Below are positions 8,519 through 16,692 of a stretch of DNA of 41,159 nucleotides, piece by piece. The notes beneath the pieces were generated by a model that saw nothing but the letters and a program-made list of their open reading frames with translations, was not told the DNA's origin and made no database searches. This stretch comes from an uncultured Planctomycetota bacterium (lineage in GTDB: Bacteria > Planctomycetota > UBA11346): NCBI GenBank assembly GCA_903902515.1, contig CAIUVD010000183.1, forward strand, positions 1 through 41,159, given 5' to 3'. Both the position numbers and the translations under genes were made by a program. Numbering within the stretch: position 1 is the stretch's first letter; each line of letters begins with the position of its first letter.

Positions 8519-10882
8519 TCAGGTCGCCTTGCCCATGACCGGGTGGTGGGGGGTCATCGGCTTGGGGATTCCCGTATCCGCCTGGCCCAGCCCCGAGGGG
8601 CAGGTCGGCAGGATCCATTCCTCGTCCGCCACCAGGTCGACCTCCAGGACCCGGTCATCGGGCAGGATCAGTCGCCACCGCCCGGGACGGTGGGCCCGCA
8701 GGCGGGCGCGTTCGAGCTGGCCGGAGCGCCAGGTCAGATCCACTTCCAGACCGCCGGGCGCCCGCAGGCCGCGGACCTCGCCCTCGGACCACGCGGCGGG
8801 CAGCCCCGGCAGGAGGTCGATGCCATCGGGCCGGGCCAGCAGCAGCAGGTCCGCGATGGCGGCGGAGATGCCGAAGCTGCCGTCGATCTGGAACGGCGGG
8901 TGGGTGCACAGCAGGTTCGCCTGGACGGATCCCGTGAGGAAGGCCCGAATTTCAGCCCAAGCCTGGTCGCCATCCGCCAGGCGAGCCCAGCAGGCCGCCG
9001 ACCAGGCCCGGCTCCAGCCCGTGCCGCCCGACCCATGGGCCAAGCGGAACTCCAGGCTCGCCTGGGCCGCCCGCGCCAGCTCGGGCGTGGCGCGGGGCGT
9101 GATGTCTTGCCCAGGACAGAGGGCGAACAGGTGCGACAGGTGCCGGTGGCCCAGTTCCACCTCACGCTCGTCGCCGCTCCACTCCGCCAGCCGTCCATCG
9201 GCGTTGATGCGATCGGGCAGCAGACATTGGGCGGCGTTCTCCAGGTCGGCGACGAGGTCCGGATCGCGACCAAGATCCCGGGCCGCCGCGCAGGTTGCGG
9301 CGAACAGGGCGCGCATGATCTGATGGTCCATGGCCGGTCCCAGGCACAGGGCCCCCTCGGCTCCGTTGGGGAGGGTGTACCAGTTCTCGGGAGAAAGACT
9401 GGGGCCGCTGATGAGGCGGCCGTCGGGGCGCTCCATCAGGAAATCCCGGCAGAACAGGGCCGCCTCCCGCAGGATGGGATAGGCGCGGGTCTCCAGGAAG
9501 TGTCGGTCGCCGGCGTAGCGGGCGTGGTCCGCCAGGTGCAGGGCCAGCCAGGCCCCGCCCAGGGGCCACAGGCAGGCCAGCAGGGATTGCCCTTCGGGTT
9601 CCGTTTCGGCCATCAGACCGGCGTTGTGGTGGGCGCAAAATCCCCGGCAGCCGTACAGGTCCCGCGCCGTGACCCGGCCGTTCTCGGCCAGCCGCTCCAC
9701 GAACTCCACCAGGGCGAGGTGGCATTCGCCCAGGGCACCGCTCTCGGCGTGCCAGTAGTTCATGGGCAGGTTCAGATTCAGGGTGAACTTACTTTCCCAC
9801 GGCGGGATGAAGCTGTCATTCCAGATGCCCTGCAAATTGGCCGGCAAACTGCCGGGCCGCGACGAGGCGATGAGCAGGTAGCGTCCGTACTGGTACAGCA
9901 GGGCCGCCAGGGACGGATCGCCTTCCGCTCGGGCCCGGGCCACCCGCACATCCGTGGGAGCCGCAGGATCATGGCGGGCCGGGAGGTGGAGGGCCACCCG
10001 TCCAAACAAGGCGCCGTGGTCGGCGACATGGCGGGCCTCCAGGGCGTCATAGCCCAGGGCGGCCGCGCGGGCGACCCATTGACGTGCTTCCGCTTCGGGA
10101 TCGGCAACGCGGAAGGTGGTGGCCGCCGCCACCAGCAGCAGCACTTCATCGGCACCCTCAATGACCTGCTGGTCACCGATCACCGTACGACGGCCGCCCC
10201 GGTGCTGCACCTGGACGACGGCCGCAAAGCCGATGGCCCCACTGCGGCCCGCCATGACCAGGGCGCCGTCCTCGCCCGCGCTGGTGCCAGGGTCGAAGGG
10301 ACGGCGAAACAGCTGCACGACCAGATGGAGGCCGCCGGGCCGGGCCGCCTGCAACCGCAGGACCACCACCTGATCCGGGTTACTGGCAAAACAGGTCCGG
10401 CGATGCTCGCCCGCCCCGTCACCGTAGGTCACCTCGGCGATGCCACGGGCCAGATCCAGATTCCGGCGGTAGCCGTGAAGGTCGCTGCCCATGCGACGGC
10501 TCATGACCGGGATGCCCGTGGCATCGGGGCGCATGTCGTAGCGCACGGCCCCCTGCCCTCGGAAAGAAAGGCGCAGCTCCCCCAGGGGTTGATAGGGCGC
10601 CAGGTGGCGGGGACTGGCCGTGAAGCGCGTCCGCATCAGGTGATTCGCCTCGTCGAGGCGACCCTCAGCCAAGTGGCGGCGGAGGGTCTGAACATCCGCT
10701 GGCGTGGCGGGTGGGGCTCGCCGGCCCGGCTCCCAGGCCCACAGGGAATCCTCATTGAGGCCGATGCGCTCCTCGTCGGTCTGGCCAAACACCATCGCTC
10801 CCAAGCGTCCATTGCCGAGGGGCAGGGCCTCGTTCCAGACTTCGGCGGGGCGATCAAACCAGAGTTCTTCAGCACCATTCAT
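8519..10882 (-). CDS. Glycoside hydrolase family 95 (alpha-L-fucosidase/galactosidase type)
   Basis: This 787-residue protein carries the GH95 landmarks in order: ALPLGNGRLGAMVFG and LNEDSLWAW near the N-terminus, NLQGIWND, FTLNLNLPMNYW (the paired Asn motif of the active site), SLSPENWYT (the likely acid Glu) and HRHLSHLFALCPG, then a C-terminal beta domain. GH95 enzymes hydrolyse alpha-1,2-L-fucosyl or related L-galactosyl linkages. There is no signal peptide (it begins MNGAEELWFDRP), so it probably acts in the cytoplasm on imported oligosaccharide. The start overlaps the EamA stop as ATGA, arguing for this ATG rather than the open frame upstream. Unlike the GH95-like enzyme at 1-5004 it keeps all the usual motifs. 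Confidence 0.95.
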   Translation of the reverse strand: MNGAEELWFDRPAEVWNEALPLGNGRLGAMVFGQTDEERIGLNEDSLWAWEPGRRAPPATPADVQTLRRHLAEGRLDEANHLMRTRFTASPRHLAPYQPLGELRLSFRGQGAVRYDMRPDATGIPVMSRRMGSDLHGYRRNLDLARGIAEVTYGDGAGEHRRTCFASNPDQVVVLRLQAARPGGLHLVVQLFRRPFDPGTSAGEDGALVMAGRSGAIGFAAVVQVQHRGGRRTVIGDQQVIEGADEVLLLVAAATTFRVADPEAEARQWVARAAALGYDALEARHVADHGALFGRVALHLPARHDPAAPTDVRVARARAEGDPSLAALLYQYGRYLLIASSRPGSLPANLQGIWNDSFIPPWESKFTLNLNLPMNYWHAESGALGECHLALVEFVERLAENGRVTARDLYGCRGFCAHHNAGLMAETEPEGQSLLACLWPLGGAWLALHLADHARYAGDRHFLETRAYPILREAALFCRDFLMERPDGRLISGPSLSPENWYTLPNGAEGALCLGPAMDHQIMRALFAATCAAARDLGRDPDLVADLENAAQCLLPDRINADGRLAEWSGDEREVELGHRHLSHLFALCPGQDITPRATPELARAAQASLEFRLAHGSGGTGWSRAWSAACWARLADGDQAWAEIRAFLTGSVQANLLCTHPPFQIDGSFGISAAIADLLLLARPDGIDLLPGLPAAWSEGEVRGLRAPGGLEVDLTWRSGQLERARLRAHRPGRWRLILPDDRVLEVDLVADEEWILPTCPSGLGQADTGIPKPMTPHHPVMGKAT

Positions 10883-11793
10883 GGAGATGTCTTTCGGGTG
10901 GTGAGGGCGATGGCGATGCCGCCGCAAATGAGCGGGGCCGCGAGCCACAGACGCAGGGCGGGGACCTCGGTCCACAGCAGCCAGGCGAAGAGGCCGGCGA
11001 ACATGAACTGGGTCAGGTTGACCAGGCTGACCATCTGGGCACTCACGGTGCGCACCCCCCAATTCAAGATGCCATGTCCCACCACGGTCGGCAGGACCGT
11101 GACCCCGACGAGCAGCAGGGCCTCACGCCCAGGATCGGTGATGGGCGCCGAGGACGTCCACAACACGGCCGCCGGTGGCTGGGGGAGCACCTGGGCCACG
11201 CCCCAGGCCAGGAATCCGATCACCCCGGCGACGGCGTAGAGCGGTACCAGGTACAGCATCAGGTGGGGGAAGGCCTCGCGATGACGCCGCCCCAGGGCGA
11301 GATAGGCCGTGAACAGCAGCATGCTGCCCAGGCACAGGGCATCGCCCGCGAGGTGCGCGCCGGACAGGGCTTCGCCACCGCCCGCCAGGACCACCACGCC
11401 GACCAGGCAGAGGGCCGTGCCCATCAATTCACGACGGACCGGCCGCTCACCCAGCAGGGCCAACGCCACCAGGGGCATGGCGGCCGGCGCCAGGTTACAC
11501 AGGAGGGTCGCATGGGCCGACGGAACCAGCCGTCCGCCCAGGGCCCAGGTGATGAAATGCAGCCAGAGCAGCCCGGCGGGCACCAGCACCATGCGGACCT
11601 GGGCCCAGGACGGCCGGTGGTCGGAACTCCGCACCAGCCACCACCACACGGGGGCCAGCACCAGGGCCGCACCCAGGAGTCTGACCGCCGCCAGCAGGCC
11701 CGGGGACACGTGGCTGGCCCGGGTCTGGATGACTGCCGTGGCGCACGCCGCGACGCCCACGAGCAGGATGACCAGCGCCTTCGCGGGGGTCAT
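10879..11793 (-). CDS. EamA/DMT-family membrane transporter
   Basis: This 304-residue protein is almost wholly hydrophobic and fits ten transmembrane helices in two EamA repeats (first repeat around RASHVSPGLLAAVRLLGAA, second around LAGDALCLGSMLLFTAYLALG). Family members export or import small metabolites; sugar substrates are known for some but cannot be read from the sequence. It overlaps the lyase gene upstream by ATGA and the GH95 gene downstream by ATGA, so it is an integral member of the operon. Having both EamA and MFS carriers and no TonB/SusCD pair is unusual for a polysaccharide locus in a Gram-negative bacterium. Confidence 0.92.
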   Translation of the reverse strand: MTPAKALVILLVGVAACATAVIQTRASHVSPGLLAAVRLLGAALVLAPVWWWLVRSSDHRPSWAQVRMVLVPAGLLWLHFITWALGGRLVPSAHATLLCNLAPAAMPLVALALLGERPVRRELMGTALCLVGVVVLAGGGEALSGAHLAGDALCLGSMLLFTAYLALGRRHREAFPHLMLYLVPLYAVAGVIGFLAWGVAQVLPQPPAAVLWTSSAPITDPGREALLLVGVTVLPTVVGHGILNWGVRTVSAQMVSLVNLTQFMFAGLFAWLLWTEVPALRLWLAAPLICGGIAIALTTRKTSP

Positions 11794-14381
11794 GGACGCA
11801 GGGGGAGGGTCACGCCATCCACCGCCACGCTGGGGCTGCGGCCGGCATCCGTGACCCGGATGGTCAACGGGTGTTCCAGGCCGCGCAGGGACAGACGCCA
11901 GACCCCGTCGCCCGATGGCTCCAGGTGCTGCAGCGGATTCGCGGTGGGATCACCATCCACGGCGGCCAGGACCGTCAGCAGTTTGGTCACTCCGGTCGTC
12001 TGGCGCTGCCGGCGCAACGTCAGCGCCGGAGCTGGCACGGCCGTCTGACCCTCAAACCACCAGCCAAGGATCTCGGGTTTGGTCACTCCGGAATCCGCCT
12101 GGTGCTGATCCTGCCCCCCCACGCTGATGACGGCGAGATTCGGTTTTCCGGCATCCGTGGTCCACGCCACGGCCCCACCGTCGGCCGTGGTCCACTTGGT
12201 GGTCTTCAGGTGCCACCGGACCTCGTAGGCGTGGGCGACGCCATCGGCGGGGGTCATGGTATCGACCACGATGGCCACCGGCAGGGGCAGGGACTTGAGG
12301 AACAGCACTTCCCGCCGATGCGTGGCCGGGCTGGGGTTCACCCTGTTGAAGGCCTTCCCGCGGTTGGGGATCTTCGTTCCATACCCGCACACATACCAGC
12401 CCGAGGCATAGTCGGCCTCGGGCGAGGTGCCGAACAGGGCCGGCGGTTGTTCCGGCGGCAAGGCACCGATGGCATCTTCCGTGCCATTCCAGGTCCGGAG
12501 CTGGCCCATGCCATCCACCAGCACCGTATTGTGCGCCGCCGTGGTCGGGCCCCATTTCCGCCAGATGCTGCTGTCGTATTTGTACCCCCCGTTATCGAAC
12601 AGGAAATACCGCCCGCGGAACCACGCCACCAGGTTCAGCGCATCCTGATGGCCATGCCAGCCCCCCATGGGGCCCGTATCGAGGAGCAGGTAGGAATCCT
12701 GACGGCCCCAACCCGTGCGCATGGCCACATACCCGCTGTCCGGCATGCGTTCGCTGGTCCATGCGGGCGGGGTGGCGGTGGCCCCGGTGGAGGTGGCCCG
12801 GGCCCAGGTCAGCAACGGACTGTCGGGGAAGCGACGGGTGGCACGCGCCAGGTTCATGGTCGTGAACGTCAGGGCGCCACCGTCATTGACCATGGGCACC
12901 GTCCCATCCGGGGACACCAAGTGGACGCCCCACTCGGCCATGCGCTGGAGCTTGCCGCGCAGTTCCGGAGGCAACTCCTGGGTCTGGCCCGTAACGTCGG
13001 CGAAATCCCAGGCATCGAGGCATTTGCTGGCCACCCAGCTGCCATACCCCGGGGCCAATTCGTACCACCCGCCCTCCGGCAGGGTGCTGATGGCCAGGGA
13101 ACGCTGCAGATTGGCACCGGCGACGGTGCGCCAGCGGGCCGCGTCACGGAATTCCAGGAACTGCGAGCCGGCGTTGTAAAGCCCCGTCTGGCCGATGATA
13201 AAATGATTGGTCGGGTTGAAGGTGCACACCGACAAGTAGGTGCCATGGTCCCACACACTGCGGGCGAAGGTCAGCACATCGTCATCCGTCACCGCGGCAT
13301 CCTGGGCCACCGCATACAGGCTGTCGAACCACGTCCGATTCAGGCGCAGTCCAGCCTCAAGATCACGCCAGACCGACCCCGGGCCCTCATTCTGTACGGC
13401 CGGCACCGCCACCTGGCCAGTCCACGACCGCATCAGGCGGGCCCAGCCACGGGCATACTCGGGCTGCTTGGTCGACCGGTAGGCATTGGCCACAGTCCAC
13501 CAGGTCATGTGCCGATTGAGGCCCCAGACCCATTCGTTGGAGGCCTGGGCGCCGGTGGTCGGATTGGCCAGCCAGTCGATGGTCCCCCCGGGGAACACGT
13601 GGGTCAGGCCCAGTCCCACAACCTCGCCGGCCAGGATTTTATCTGCGGCCTTGGGATCCCCTTCGCTCTCGGGAAATGACCAGGTCGCCATGCGCTTCCG
13701 CATCACCGCCACCAGAGCCTTCAGGGCCCCGGGCTGATCGCCCGCCGCCAACCGTTCCCGGGGAGCAGCCAACCCTGGTTGGCTCCAATCGATGGCGGCC
13801 AGCAGTCCGGCCTCGTCCAGGGAGGGCCCCGTGACGGTCTTGGCATCGGCGACGGCGCGCACGCCCGCAATGGCCACCGAGACCCCCTCCGGCACGGGGT
13901 CCTTGACGTGCAACCGGAGGGCCGCCTGGTCGGTGGCGGCCTCCTTGACCTCCTTCAGGGCGCGTGCGGGGATCCAGACCCGCCGCCAGCCGCTGCCCGC
14001 CAGGACCATCTTCCCAGAGAGGGGCCGGGCACCCGTGATCGCAACCTGGATGTCCAGCACCACGTCGGGCTTGGAGGGCCGCATCCACGCCACCACCCCA
14101 CCCGCCTTCGCCACCTCGGCGATGCCCAGGTTCGCTTCCCAGGGGCCGGCCAAGGACCAGGTCACGGCATCCTCGCCCCCATGCCGCCGAGGGTCATCCA
14201 AACCGGCCAACGCCACCCCGAGAGCCGCCGCGTCATCGGCTTTCGCGGTGCTCTGGGGGACCGTGGGCACCGAGGTCGTCGTTACCGCAACGGGGGGCGG
14301 TGTCACCTCGGCCGAGGATGGCTTGGCAGGCCCACAACCCGCAAGCACCAGGACGAGGGGAGTCAGATGGACGAGACGCAT
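11790..14381 (-). CDS. Heparinase II/III-family polysaccharide lyase, predicted lipoprotein
   Basis: This 863-residue protein begins with a lipoprotein signal whose lipobox is LAGC (Cys16), so it is probably anchored in a membrane and faces the periplasm or surface. Residues about 50-180 form a carbohydrate-binding-like beta region. An alpha/alpha toroid follows, with FNPTNHFIIGQTGLYNAG and EGGWYELAPGYG, resembling the Asn/His/Tyr region of PL12/PL15/PL17-type lyases. The C-terminal beta-sandwich has the hallmark GWHGHQDALNLVAW and FDNGGYKYD, then AHNTVLVDG. Such enzymes cleave uronic-acid polysaccharides by beta-elimination; the exact substrate cannot be read. A GGAG at 14388-14391 sits 6 bp before the ATG. 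It is the first gene of the operon, and a candidate operator lies 118 bp upstream. Confidence 0.92.
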   Translation of the reverse strand: MRLVHLTPLVLVLAGCGPAKPSSAEVTPPPVAVTTTSVPTVPQSTAKADDAAALGVALAGLDDPRRHGGEDAVTWSLAGPWEANLGIAEVAKAGGVVAWMRPSKPDVVLDIQVAITGARPLSGKMVLAGSGWRRVWIPARALKEVKEAATDQAALRLHVKDPVPEGVSVAIAGVRAVADAKTVTGPSLDEAGLLAAIDWSQPGLAAPRERLAAGDQPGALKALVAVMRKRMATWSFPESEGDPKAADKILAGEVVGLGLTHVFPGGTIDWLANPTTGAQASNEWVWGLNRHMTWWTVANAYRSTKQPEYARGWARLMRSWTGQVAVPAVQNEGPGSVWRDLEAGLRLNRTWFDSLYAVAQDAAVTDDDVLTFARSVWDHGTYLSVCTFNPTNHFIIGQTGLYNAGSQFLEFRDAARWRTVAGANLQRSLAISTLPEGGWYELAPGYGSWVASKCLDAWDFADVTGQTQELPPELRGKLQRMAEWGVHLVSPDGTVPMVNDGGALTFTTMNLARATRRFPDSPLLTWARATSTGATATPPAWTSERMPDSGYVAMRTGWGRQDSYLLLDTGPMGGWHGHQDALNLVAWFRGRYFLFDNGGYKYDSSIWRKWGPTTAAHNTVLVDGMGQLRTWNGTEDAIGALPPEQPPALFGTSPEADYASGWYVCGYGTKIPNRGKAFNRVNPSPATHRREVLFLKSLPLPVAIVVDTMTPADGVAHAYEVRWHLKTTKWTTADGGAVAWTTDAGKPNLAVISVGGQDQHQADSGVTKPEILGWWFEGQTAVPAPALTLRRQRQTTGVTKLLTVLAAVDGDPTANPLQHLEPSGDGVWRLSLRGLEHPLTIRVTDAGRSPSVAVDGVTLPLRP

Positions 14382-14387
14382 GACAAG

Positions 14388-14391
14388 CTCC
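14388..14391 (-). promoter_or_regulatory. Ribosome binding site of the lyase gene
   Basis: GGAG on the minus strand, 6 bp before the ATG at 14381. It is one of the few clear Shine-Dalgarno sequences in the window and fixes the start at the lipoprotein signal. Confidence 0.7.
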
Positions 14392-14498
14392 AGAGACAGG
14401 AAGTGTGCAACACAACGGTCGCCGTCGCCATGCGCAGCCGACCACCGGGGCAGCAGGTACCTCGGTGGGTAAATCCTGGTTAAGCGGAATAAGTCGCA

Positions 14499-14518
14499 AT
14501 GTTAATAGTTATTCAATG
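14499..14518. promoter_or_regulatory. Candidate operator, copy 2 of the shared AT-rich motif
   Basis: The 20-mer ATGTTAATAGTTATTCAATG matches the site at 5012-5031 at 17 of 20 positions, with identical ATGTTA and TCAATG ends. It lies upstream of the lyase operon (118 bp from its start) and also upstream of the divergent pseudopilin gene. Confidence 0.55.
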
Positions 14519-14700
14519 GACGTCACATGTCTTACACACCTGACGCCGGAAGCCCGTACCCCGCTGGGCCACGGGGAGGCTGACACGGCCACCTTTCAGG
14601 TTCCCCGCGCAACGTTGCCCAGGCAATGTCCTTAATTAATTATTATCAAATCCTGCTCCCACCTCGCTCTGCCACCTCGTCTTGCCGCCAACGAGATTTC

Positions 14701-15576
14701 ATGTCATCCTTACCGGTCATGACCGTTCTGACACCTCTCCCACGATCCGCGTTCACGCTCATCGAATTGCTCGTGGTGGTGGCCATCATCGCCATCCTTG
14801 CCGGCATGCTGCTGCCGGCGGTAGGCATGGTGAAGGAACAGGCTCGCAACTCGAATTGCAAAAGTAACTTACGGCAAATTTCTTCGTGTATGTACGCGTA
14901 TATGGGCGATCATGAGAGCCGCTTTCCCACGGGCTGGACCACAACAACGGGGTATGTGTCCTGGGACGACCTCCTCAGTGACTACGACGGCCGGGAAATG
15001 AACGATACCACGAAGAATGCCATAAGGTTGTCCATCCCCGGAACGAATCCTCTTCACCTCAAGAGCTACCGCCTGTACGTCTGCCCGGGGGAAACGGCCA
15101 AGTACCCCGGCGATCCCAACGACACCCCGGCGGGTGAGCAAACGCGTTTCCTCCGCACCTATGCCATGAACCGGGGCTGGGATGGATCGACCGGTTCGGG
15201 GACCGACAGTCAGGTGCGGGGTATCTATGCCAAGAATACCACGGGGTCCGATTGGGCCGCACAGCTGAGTACCATCCGACGGCCCAGCCAGACCCTCATG
15301 CTGGTGGAGATGCGCTACATCTGGAACCGTCTGGGCAGTGAGTTGGGCAATGTGGTCGATAATGCCAACAGCGATGGCTCGGGAAATTCTCCGGGCGGGA
15401 TGATCGCCCAGGCGCAACTTTCCGGCGGCATCGGCAACCGCACCCCCCTCCATCGCGGCAAATGGAACTACCTGTTTGTTGACGGTCACGTCGAGACGCT
15501 GACAGCGGCCCAGACCATTGGTTCCGGCGCAACCCTGAACGGACCGGTTGCCGCCGATAGCTTCTGGGCTCGTTGA
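14701..15576 (+). CDS. Pseudopilin-like protein with H-X9-DG motif
   Basis: This 291-residue protein has a prepilin-type N-terminal segment ([20 protein letters not shown]), meaning cleavage by a prepilin peptidase, N-methylation and one membrane helix that packs into a pilus or type II secretion pseudopilus. Its C-terminal part has [12 protein letters not shown] near residue 251: a His, nine residues, then Asp-Gly, which defines the H-X9-DG prepilin-associated family typical of PVC bacteria. PVC genomes carry many paralogues of unknown role. The ATG at 14701 was chosen because it leaves a short basic leader; the ATG at 14719 is an alternative, and neither has a strong ribosome binding site. 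It diverges from the lyase operon. Confidence 0.93.
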   Translation: MSSLPVMTVLTPLPRSAFTLIELLVVVAIIAILAGMLLPAVGMVKEQARNSNCKSNLRQISSCMYAYMGDHESRFPTGWTTTTGYVSWDDLLSDYDGREMNDTTKNAIRLSIPGTNPLHLKSYRLYVCPGETAKYPGDPNDTPAGEQTRFLRTYAMNRGWDGSTGSGTDSQVRGIYAKNTTGSDWAAQLSTIRRPSQTLMLVEMRYIWNRLGSELGNVVDNANSDGSGNSPGGMIAQAQLSGGIGNRTPLHRGKWNYLFVDGHVETLTAAQTIGSGATLNGPVAADSFWAR

Positions 15577-15634
15577 TCCGGCAACCCAGGAACGCGGATT
15601 TGCCCCCGGACCATCCCGGGAGTATCCTGTTGGG

Positions 15635-16603
15635 ATGGGATCCGCCTACGACCGTTCCTTCTATGTCATCACGGCCACCGGTGACCGGGGCCCCTACACC
15701 CGCGACGAGGTGCGCGCCCTCCTGCAGCAGGGTGAGATCACCTCCACCTGCCGATTACGCAGCGCTGCCGCCCGGGATTTAGGGACCGTCGGCGAACTGC
15801 TGCGACACCCGCCCCGGCGCAGCAGCGAACCGCGGTTGGTGCCGATCCAACAACCCCTCACGATCCGCCTGCTCATCCTCCTGGGACTCACCATCCTGGT
15901 GGGTGGGGTGGTCCTGGCGGTTTCGAAAGACGGCCGTGGGGATCCGATCCCCCTGACCCCTCCGGAATCCTCCTTGCCGCCGATAACTGCGCTCCCCCTG
16001 CCACCGGACATGACCACCCCGGCGGAACGGCCCGGACCAAAGGTCTCAGAAACCACGACTACGCCGCTCCGACCCATTCCGCTGGTTCCACGACCTGCGT
16101 CGATGACCCCCACGCCCTCAACGGGGCTATCCGTACCTTCAAGCGTACGGCACCTGCTGGGATGTGATCCGCAGGAAGGAATGGCGGGGCTCATCAACCG
16201 TTGGGACATCCGGGATGATGAGCGCGGGGGAATTTCCCTGCACAAGGAAGACGGGGTCACCTTTGTCCGCCTAGCGTCCCAGGGAGACCACAGCTGCATG
16301 CTCCGCAAGGACCTCACCATCGATTCCGACCTGCGCACGGTGTCGGTCCGCGCGCGGGTACGGGCCACCGTCGGTCAGATCGGGCAGGAACCCTGGTTCC
16401 TGCCCCGCATCATCCTCCAGTGGGGGCATCGCCGCGAAGACCGGCATGAGACGGCCATCCAATGGCGGAAGACGACACCCTGGCAGGACATCGACCGTTC
16501 CATCCGGGTTCCCGAGGGCAGCACGATGCTGCGGGTCTGGGTCGGGACCAACCGATGCACCGGACACCTGGACCTCGCCCACCTGGACATCAGCAGCCCG
16601 TGA
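15635..16603 (+). CDS. GYF_2-domain membrane protein with C-terminal carbohydrate-binding-like domain
   Basis: A 322-residue protein in three parts. Residues about 8-55 (YVITATGDRGPYTRDEVRAL) form a GYF_2/DUF4339-like domain. Residues about 75-95 form one transmembrane helix (LLILLGLTILVGGVVLAV). A Pro/Thr-rich linker then leads to a C-terminal beta-rich domain of about 150 residues that ends TNRCTGHLDLAHLDI and looks like a sugar-binding jelly roll. The topology puts GYF_2 in the cytoplasm and the C-terminal domain outside. The ATG at 15635 begins directly before the GYF_2 domain; the frame stays open upstream into the pseudopilin gene, but that extension is not conserved-looking. Function unknown. 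Confidence 0.82.
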   Translation: MGSAYDRSFYVITATGDRGPYTRDEVRALLQQGEITSTCRLRSAAARDLGTVGELLRHPPRRSSEPRLVPIQQPLTIRLLILLGLTILVGGVVLAVSKDGRGDPIPLTPPESSLPPITALPLPPDMTTPAERPGPKVSETTTTPLRPIPLVPRPASMTPTPSTGLSVPSSVRHLLGCDPQEGMAGLINRWDIRDDERGGISLHKEDGVTFVRLASQGDHSCMLRKDLTIDSDLRTVSVRARVRATVGQIGQEPWFLPRIILQWGHRREDRHETAIQWRKTTPWQDIDRSIRVPEGSTMLRVWVGTNRCTGHLDLAHLDISSP

Positions 16604-16614
16604 CCGAACGCCGA

Positions 16615-16629
16615 GGGGGGATCGCCCCC
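16615..16629. terminator. Possible bidirectional hairpin between convergent genes
   Basis: A run of Gs, a short loop and a run of Cs (GGGGGG ATCG CCCCC) lie between the stop of the GYF_2 gene and the stop of the convergent yqhD gene. The stem is strong but no T-run follows on either strand, so factor-independent termination is doubtful. Confidence 0.3.
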
Positions 16630-16692
16630 GTCGACGTGTCGGCATGGAAGCACCCCTTGGGCGTCGGAATCCCGAAGGACTCCAGCGAGGTC

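Larger units (their letters stand above)
14382..14700. promoter_or_regulatory. 319-bp divergent intergenic region
   Basis: This gap separates the divergent lyase operon and pseudopilin gene. It is clearly richer in A+T than its surroundings around 14461-14520 and 14630-14655. It contains the candidate operator at 14499-14518 and a run of TTAATTAATTATTATC at 14633-14648 that may be part of the pseudopilin promoter. No convincing coding frame is present. Confidence 0.5.

Noticed and set aside
8513-11239. Plus-strand open frame of 908 residues
   Set aside because: Shadow of the GH95 and EamA genes, whose minus-strand translations carry clear family motifs.
14633-14655. TTAATTAATTATTATCAAATC as a further operator copy
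   Set aside because: It aligns with the motif only if a gap is allowed. It is more simply part of the pseudopilin promoter.
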